Positions 5,995-9,802 of a DNA stretch of 9,802 nucleotides are shown piece after piece (position 1 is the stretch's first letter; every line of letters starts with the position of its first letter). The stretch spans positions 1 through 9,802 of the forward strand of contig SCTE01000395.1 of assembly GCA_004298915.1 (NCBI GenBank), in the 5' to 3' direction. Below the pieces are notes generated by a model. That model was not told where the DNA came from. It saw only the letters and a list, made by a program, of their open reading frames with translations, and did no database searches. The DNA comes from Chloroflexota bacterium (GTDB lineage: Bacteria > Chloroflexota > Limnocylindria > Limnocylindrales > CSP1-4). Both the position numbers and the translations under genes were made by a program.

Positions 5995-6000
5995 TACCAT
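5995..6000 (+). promoter_or_regulatory. TACCAT -10-like element upstream of psuK
   Basis: TACCAT (TANNNT) sits 6 bases before the ATG at 6007 and no Shine-Dalgarno is visible before that ATG. This is the spacing expected for a leaderless transcript. A -35 box is not recognisable in the 46-base divergent gap. Confidence 0.4.
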
Positions 6001-6006
6001 GGCCAC

Positions 6007-6945
6007 ATGCCCGCCGGATCGAAGCCTCGCGTCCTCGTGCTCGGCGACCTCGTCCTCGATGTCGTCCTGGCGCCGGAACGGCCCATCGAGAGCGGCACCG
6101 ACGTGCCCGGCATCGTCGGGATCCGGCAGGGTGGCTCGGCCGCGAACACCGCCCGCTGGCTCGCCCGCCTCGGCATCGATGTCCAGCTCGTCTGTGCCGT
6201 CGGTCGCGACGGCGCGGGTCGCAGCCTCGTCACGCAACTGGACGCCGATGGCGTCCGGGTACGAGCGGCGCGCATTGCCGGTCAACGCACCGGCCGCGTC
6301 GGGGTGCTGGTCGCGCCGGGCGGGGAGCGCTCGTTCGTGGCAGACCGACGCGCGGCCCTCGCGCTGCGCCCGGATCACCTCCGGGATGAGTGGTTTGCGC
6401 GCCTCGACCTCGTGCACGTCCCGGCCTACTCACTCATGGGCGAGCCGATCGGAGCCGCCGCGAGGGCTGCGGTGGCGAACGCCCGCGCGGCCGCCGGCGC
6501 GGGGGTTTCCCTCGACCTGTCGTCCATCGGTCCATTGCTCGCGGAAGGGCGCCGCGCCGCCCGGGAGCTCGTCGCGTCGGTGACGCCCGACATCCTGTTC
6601 GCGACCGAGACCGAGGTGGAAGCCTTCCTCGGGCGCAATGCCGGCGACGGGATCCTCGAGCACGCGGCGATCGCCGTGATCAAGCGTGGGTCACGCGGCG
6701 CGCGCGTCCTGGCGCGCGGGACGGCCGTCGAGCCCATCCGTTTCGACGTCGCGACGCCGCAGGTCAGCGCGGCCGATACGACCGGAGCCGGTGACGCCTT
6801 CAGCGCCGGCTTCATTGCCGGCTGGCTGACGGCGCTTGCCGCGGGCCGACAGGTCCCCGACGCCCTGCATCGCGCGACCGTCGCCGGGCACCGAGCGGCG
6901 GCCCGTCACCTGTCGACATCGAAGCAGGAGCTCCCGCCCGGATGA
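6007..6945 (+). CDS. psuK: PfkB-family carbohydrate kinase, probable pseudouridine kinase
   Basis: Probably phosphorylates pseudouridine to pseudouridine 5'-phosphate with ATP in the cytosol. The 312-residue product has the ribokinase fold: VLVLGDLVLDVV at 9-20, the substrate-side GGSAANTA at 42-49, and the C-terminal PfkB signature DTTGAGDAF at 257-265 with catalytic-base Asp 263 and the anion hole Gly-Ala-Gly before it. Family membership is secure; the pseudouridine substrate is inferred from the next gene, psuG, which overlaps by 4 bases (ATGA). Without that context ribokinase or another nucleoside/sugar kinase would be equally possible. There is no N-terminal helix-turn-helix extension of the kind seen in some PfkB kinases. 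The ATG at 6007 is the first in-frame start that does not overlap tkt; a nearby ATG at 5999 is in a different frame. Confidence 0.8.
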   Translation: MPAGSKPRVLVLGDLVLDVVLAPERPIESGTDVPGIVGIRQGGSAANTARWLARLGIDVQLVCAVGRDGAGRSLVTQLDADGVRVRAARIAGQRTGRVGVLVAPGGERSFVADRRAALALRPDHLRDEWFARLDLVHVPAYSLMGEPIGAAARAAVANARAAAGAGVSLDLSSIGPLLAEGRRAARELVASVTPDILFATETEVEAFLGRNAGDGILEHAAIAVIKRGSRGARVLARGTAVEPIRFDVATPQVSAADTTGAGDAFSAGFIAGWLTALAAGRQVPDALHRATVAGHRAAARHLSTSKQELPPG

Positions 6946-7901
6946 CCGCGTCGCTGCATGACCGCCTCACGATCCACCCGGACGTCGACCAGGCGCTCGC
7001 GACCGGGCGGGCCATCGTTGCCCTTGAATCGACGCTCATCAGCCACGGCCTGCCATACCCCCAGAACGTGGACGTGGCGCGCGCGTCCGAGGCTGCCGTC
7101 CGCGAGGCGGGTGCGATCCCGGCCACGATCGCGATCCGGGACGGCCGGATCCTCGTCGGGCTGGACGATGCCGCCCTCGAGGAACTGGCCACGGCACCTT
7201 CGGGCAGCGTCCTCAAGGCGGCGCGTCCCAGCCTCTCGGCTGCACTCACGCGCAAAGGCTGGTCGGCGACCACGGTCTCGGCAACGATGATCGCGGCGCA
7301 CGCCGCCGGCATCCGGGTCTTCGCGACCGGCGGGATCGGCGGGGTCCATCGCGGAGCGCTCGGTGGTCCCGACGCCGTGCATCCGCCGACGTTCGACATC
7401 TCGTCCGATCTCGAGGAGCTCGCGAAGACGCCGATGATCGTCGTCTGTGCCGGCCCGAAGGCCATCCTCGACGTTCCCGCCACGCTCGAGGTCCTCGAGA
7501 CGCGCGGGGTCCCGGTCGTGGCCGTCGGCCAGGCGGATCTCCCGGGATTCACCGCTCGTTCGGCGGGCATTCGCGCTCCGTGGAGCGTTCCCGACGTCCC
7601 CGCGGCGGCGGCGCTCGCCGAAGCGCATCTGGCCCTCGGCCTCGGCGGCGGGATCGTCATCTGCGTGCCGGTTCCGGCCGACGTCGCCCTGCCCGATGAC
7701 ATCGCCCGCGCCGTCGCTGAGCGGGCCGCCCGCGAGGCCGACGAGGCCGGCGTCCACGGCCCGGCCCTCACGCCGTGGCTGCTGGCGCGCATTGCCGAGA
7801 TCACCGATGGCGCGTCGATCCGGGCCAACACCGCCCTGATCATCAACGACGCCCGGGTGGCTGGGGAGATCGCGGTCATGCTGGCGCACGTGCCGCGATG
7901 A
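6942..7901 (+). CDS. psuG: Pseudouridine-5'-phosphate glycosidase
   Basis: Splits the C-C glycosidic bond of pseudouridine 5'-phosphate to uracil and ribose-5-phosphate, using Mn2+. The 319-residue product matches the family from end to end: VALESTLISHGLPYPQN at 26-42 with Glu 29 (E. coli Glu 31), ATIAI at 61-65, FATGGIGGVHRGA at 127-139, FDISSDL at 151-157 with Asp 156 (metal ligand, E. coli Asp 149), CAGPKAILD at 169-177 with Lys 173 (Schiff-base lysine, E. coli Lys 166), and SIRANTALIINDARVAGEIAV near the C-terminus. Compared with the E. coli protein as I recall it, about 8 extra residues (Gly/Pro/His-containing, 140-149) separate HRGA from TFDIS. It starts inside the psuK stop (ATGA) and its own stop overlaps the next start, so it is translationally coupled on both sides. 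Confidence 0.93.
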   Translation: MTASLHDRLTIHPDVDQALATGRAIVALESTLISHGLPYPQNVDVARASEAAVREAGAIPATIAIRDGRILVGLDDAALEELATAPSGSVLKAARPSLSAALTRKGWSATTVSATMIAAHAAGIRVFATGGIGGVHRGALGGPDAVHPPTFDISSDLEELAKTPMIVVCAGPKAILDVPATLEVLETRGVPVVAVGQADLPGFTARSAGIRAPWSVPDVPAAAALAEAHLALGLGGGIVICVPVPADVALPDDIARAVAERAAREADEAGVHGPALTPWLLARIAEITDGASIRANTALIINDARVAGEIAVMLAHVPR

Positions 7902-8713
7902 TCGAGTTCCTGCTCGGCAATCTCGTCATCGTGGCGATCCTGATGTCGGCCCTGTGGGTGGTGTCGATCGTCGTTCGCGACGCCTCGATCGTCGACATCT
8001 TCTGGGGCGTGGCCTTCGTCGCCATCGTCTGGGCCCAGTACGCTCGCGCCTGGACGCTTCAGGGCCCTGCCTGCCTGCCGGAGCAATGCGACGCCGGTGC
8101 GTATCCGCCGGCAACTGCACTGATCGTTCCGATCCTGGTCACGATCTGGGGCCTGCGTCTGGCCGTCTACCTCGCATGGAGAAACCTGGGCAAGGGTGAG
8201 GACCAGCGCTACGTCCGGATGCGCGAGCGGATCGGCCCGCGGTTCCCGCTCATCAGCCTGGTCGTGGTGTTTCTGCTCCAGGCGTTGCTCGCCTGGGTCG
8301 TTGCGTTGCCTGCCCAGGTCGCGACCGCGATGATTCCGGTCGAGGCACCAGTGGCCCTGGCCGGCTTCGGACTCTGGACCCTGGGCCTCGTGTTCGAGAC
8401 GGTCGGCGATCTCCAGCTCGCGAGCTTCAAGCGCGATCCCGCGAACCGAGGCCAGGTCATGGATCGCGGCCTGTGGCGATACACCCGCCACCCGAACTAC
8501 TTCGGCGATTTCTGCGTGTGGTGGGGCATCTTCCTGATTGCCGCCTCGATCGGCGCCTGGTGGACCGTGATCGGGCCGGTCGTGATGTCGATCCTGCTCA
8601 TCCGCGTGTCGGGCGCGGGCCTCCTCGAGCGGACCATCGGCGAACGCCGGCCTGGCTATGCCGAATACGCGCGGCGGACCAGTGGCTTCTTTCCACGGCC
8701 CCCACGTCCGTGA
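7898..8713 (+). CDS. DUF1295 membrane protein (steroid 5-alpha-reductase / ICMT-like fold)
   Basis: Substrate unknown. The family shares a fold with steroid 5-alpha-reductases and isoprenylcysteine methyltransferases, and members are expected to be membrane enzymes using a nucleotide cofactor. The 271-residue product has about six hydrophobic spans (roughly 6-26, 33-50, 72-92, 118-146, 150-170, 205-238). The family hallmark appears as MDRGLWRYTRHPNYFGDFCVWWG at 188-210, preceded by WRNLGKGEDQRY and FKRDPANRG, with RRPGYAEYARRTSGFFPRPP at the C-terminus. A loop at 52-70 contains two cysteines five residues apart (C59, C64) that could form a disulfide if exported. The ATG at 7898 overlaps the psuG stop by 4 bases; the longer frame to the left is inside psuG. 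Next gene starts within its stop codon. Confidence 0.88.
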   Translation: MIEFLLGNLVIVAILMSALWVVSIVVRDASIVDIFWGVAFVAIVWAQYARAWTLQGPACLPEQCDAGAYPPATALIVPILVTIWGLRLAVYLAWRNLGKGEDQRYVRMRERIGPRFPLISLVVVFLLQALLAWVVALPAQVATAMIPVEAPVALAGFGLWTLGLVFETVGDLQLASFKRDPANRGQVMDRGLWRYTRHPNYFGDFCVWWGIFLIAASIGAWWTVIGPVVMSILLIRVSGAGLLERTIGERRPGYAEYARRTSGFFPRPPRP

Positions 8714-9738
8714 CCGCATCGATCCCGCCCTTCGCCATCGAGGTCGACGCGGTTCGTCGTGTCTACGCGGCCAAGCCCGCGCCGGTCGTCGCGCTCGAGG
8801 GCATCGACCTGCGGGTCGAACCGGGCGAGTTCTTCGGCCTCCTCGGCCCGAACGGCGCCGGCAAGACCACGCTCATCAAGATCCTCACGACGTTGCTGCT
8901 GCCCTCGTCGGGCCAGGCTCGGGTCTTCGGCTTCGATGTCGAGCGGGATACCAGCAAGATCCGCCGGATCATGAACATGGTCGCGGGTGGCGAGCAGTCC
9001 GGGTACGGGATCCTGACCGTCCGCGAGCAGCTCTGGATGTTCACCCAGTTCTACGGACTCACCGGCGGCGATGGCTGGCGGCGCGTGGACGAACTCATCG
9101 AGGCGGTCGGCCTCGCGGAGCAGCGGCTCCAGCGGGTGAGCACGCTCTCGACCGGGCAGCGCCAGAAGATGAACCTCGCGCGCGGCCTGCTCAACGACCC
9201 GTGGATCCTGTTCCTCGACGAGCCGACCCTCGGCCTCGACGTGTCCGCTGCGCGGTCCCTGCGCGAGCTGATCGTGGACTGGAAGCGGGCCGTGCCCGGC
9301 CGGACGATCCTCATCACCACCCACTACATGGCCGAGGCGGACGAACTGTGCGATCGCATCGCGATCGTCGATCGGGGGCGGATCCTGGCCATCGGTTCGC
9401 CAGCGGACCTCAAGCGTCGCGTCCAGCGCGAATCGATCTTCCGGCTCGAGCTCGACCATCTCGATGGCGGCGCCGCGTCGATCGCGAGCCTGCCCGGCGT
9501 CGTTTCCGCGAGCGAGGCCGCGGCCTCGCCGGACGACACGGCCCGCCAGACCGTGGTCATGAACCTGGTCCTCGAGGACGATGGCGCCCTCGGCCAGGTC
9601 GTCGGTGCCCTGGCGCGAACCGGATCCGAGATCCTGGGCCTGCGCAAGTCCGAGCCGACACTCGAGGACGTCTTCGTCGAGCTCGTCGGTCGTGGCTTCG
9701 CCGAGAGCGACGTGGACCCGGTCGAGGTTCCGTCCTGA
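8710..9738 (+). CDS. ABC transporter ATP-binding protein (ABC-2 exporter type)
   Basis: ATPase subunit that powers a membrane transporter, most like the drug/polysaccharide export group (CcmA/DrrA-like). The 342-residue product has one nucleotide-binding domain: Walker A GPNGAGKTT at 46-54, signature LSTGQRQKMNLAR at 147-159 (Thr for the second residue of the usual LSGGQ core), Walker B ILFLDEP at 166-172 with LGLD after it, and switch His 205 in TTHYM. The Q-loop is atypical: MVAGGEQSGYGILTVRE replaces the usual PQ..ly..LTV pattern. Residues 240-342 form the accessory C-terminal region ending in EPTLEDVFVELVGR, typical of this group. The GTG start at 8710 overlaps the previous stop (GTGA) and is the only plausible start near the domain; the upstream open frame lies inside the DUF1295 gene. 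Cargo is unknown. Confidence 0.9.
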   Translation: MTASIPPFAIEVDAVRRVYAAKPAPVVALEGIDLRVEPGEFFGLLGPNGAGKTTLIKILTTLLLPSSGQARVFGFDVERDTSKIRRIMNMVAGGEQSGYGILTVREQLWMFTQFYGLTGGDGWRRVDELIEAVGLAEQRLQRVSTLSTGQRQKMNLARGLLNDPWILFLDEPTLGLDVSAARSLRELIVDWKRAVPGRTILITTHYMAEADELCDRIAIVDRGRILAIGSPADLKRRVQRESIFRLELDHLDGGAASIASLPGVVSASEAAASPDDTARQTVVMNLVLEDDGALGQVVGALARTGSEILGLRKSEPTLEDVFVELVGRGFAESDVDPVEVPS

Positions 9739-9802
9739 TGGCCGTGCCGATCGACTTCGTCGGGCGTTCCGGGGCGGGCCCGCGCGAGGCCGCCGACTGG
9801 AG
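9738..9802 (+). CDS. Start of a downstream gene, probably the ABC-2 permease (cut by window edge)
   Basis: The ATG at 9738-9740 shares its first base with the stop of the ATPase gene (TGATG). Only 21 codons are visible, reading MAVPIDFVGRSGAGPREAAD, which are soluble and not diagnostic. A permease is expected because this ATPase type normally has its membrane partner in the next gene; that is inference from context only. Confidence 0.5.
   Translation, partial: MAVPIDFVGRSGAGPREAADW

Larger units (their letters stand above)
5961..6006. promoter_or_regulatory. 46-base divergent control region between tkt and psuK
   Basis: This gap must carry, or overlap, the promoters of both divergent operons unless the promoters lie inside the neighbouring coding sequences. 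Its two TANNNT elements (5968-5973 minus, 5995-6000 plus) lie 21 bases apart, so polymerase bound at one would cover the other's -10/-35 area. Confidence 0.5.

Noticed and set aside
5961..6275. N-terminal 105-residue extension of transketolase
   Set aside because: It lies antisense inside psuK, is Arg/Ser/Thr-rich, and transketolases normally begin at the MPDLTPDLERLAINTIRTL-type sequence.
4524..6389. 621-codon open frame on the plus strand across tkt and the tkt/psuK gap
   Set aside because: It is antisense to transketolase, then runs out of frame through psuK. No recognisable domain; a GC-driven shadow.
6812..8719. 635-codon open frame on the minus strand across psuG and DUF1295
   Set aside because: Antisense to two well-supported overlapping genes; translation is low-information and Arg/Ala/Asp-rich.

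Overview
This window looks like a chromosomal segment of a high-GC bacterium. The strong G/C bias at third codon positions, dense gene packing with stop/start overlaps, and protein types (short-form 6-phosphogluconate dehydrogenase, a phosphoglucose isomerase of the kind otherwise fused to transaldolase, a duplicated DUF4389 protein) suggest Chloroflexota (for example Limnocylindria-like) or Actinomycetota. This placement is inferred from gene style, not from a marker gene. I see no RNA gene, CRISPR array, insertion sequence or prophage.

Left part (1-2526, minus strand): the start of gnd (6-phosphogluconate dehydrogenase, cut by the window edge) lies downstream of a complete phosphoglucose isomerase gene. 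The 516-base gap between them holds no convincing gene. It carries five related hairpin repeats (489-742) built on a TCWTAC / N7 / GTATGA core, then a CCCGGG-rich stretch, then a candidate promoter for gnd. A promoter of very similar layout (GAWTCAG, TAGACT, same 17-base spacer) lies upstream of pgi.

Middle (2527-5960): a divergently transcribed DUF4389 membrane protein (plus strand), made of two near-equal halves, converges on a minus-strand transketolase-rpiB pair. With gnd and pgi this gives a pentose-phosphate neighbourhood: 6-phosphogluconate to ribulose-5-P (gnd), ribulose-5-P to ribose-5-P (rpiB), transketolase interconversions and fructose-6-P/glucose-6-P exchange (pgi). Neither zwf nor tal is inside the window.

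Right part (6007-9802, plus strand): only 46 bases separate tkt from a divergent gene train: PfkB-family kinase (probable pseudouridine kinase), psuG (pseudouridine-5'-phosphate glycosidase), a DUF1295 membrane protein, an ABC ATPase and the start of a further gene, probably its permease. Every junction in this train is a stop/start overlap of 1-4 bases, so it is very likely one translationally coupled operon. PsuK/PsuG would yield uracil plus ribose-5-phosphate, the substrate handled by the RpiB and transketolase encoded just across the shared promoter region.

The least explained items are the hairpin array before gnd, the compact tkt/psuK divergent promoter region, and the coupling of pseudouridine breakdown genes to a DUF1295 protein and an ABC exporter-type ATPase.
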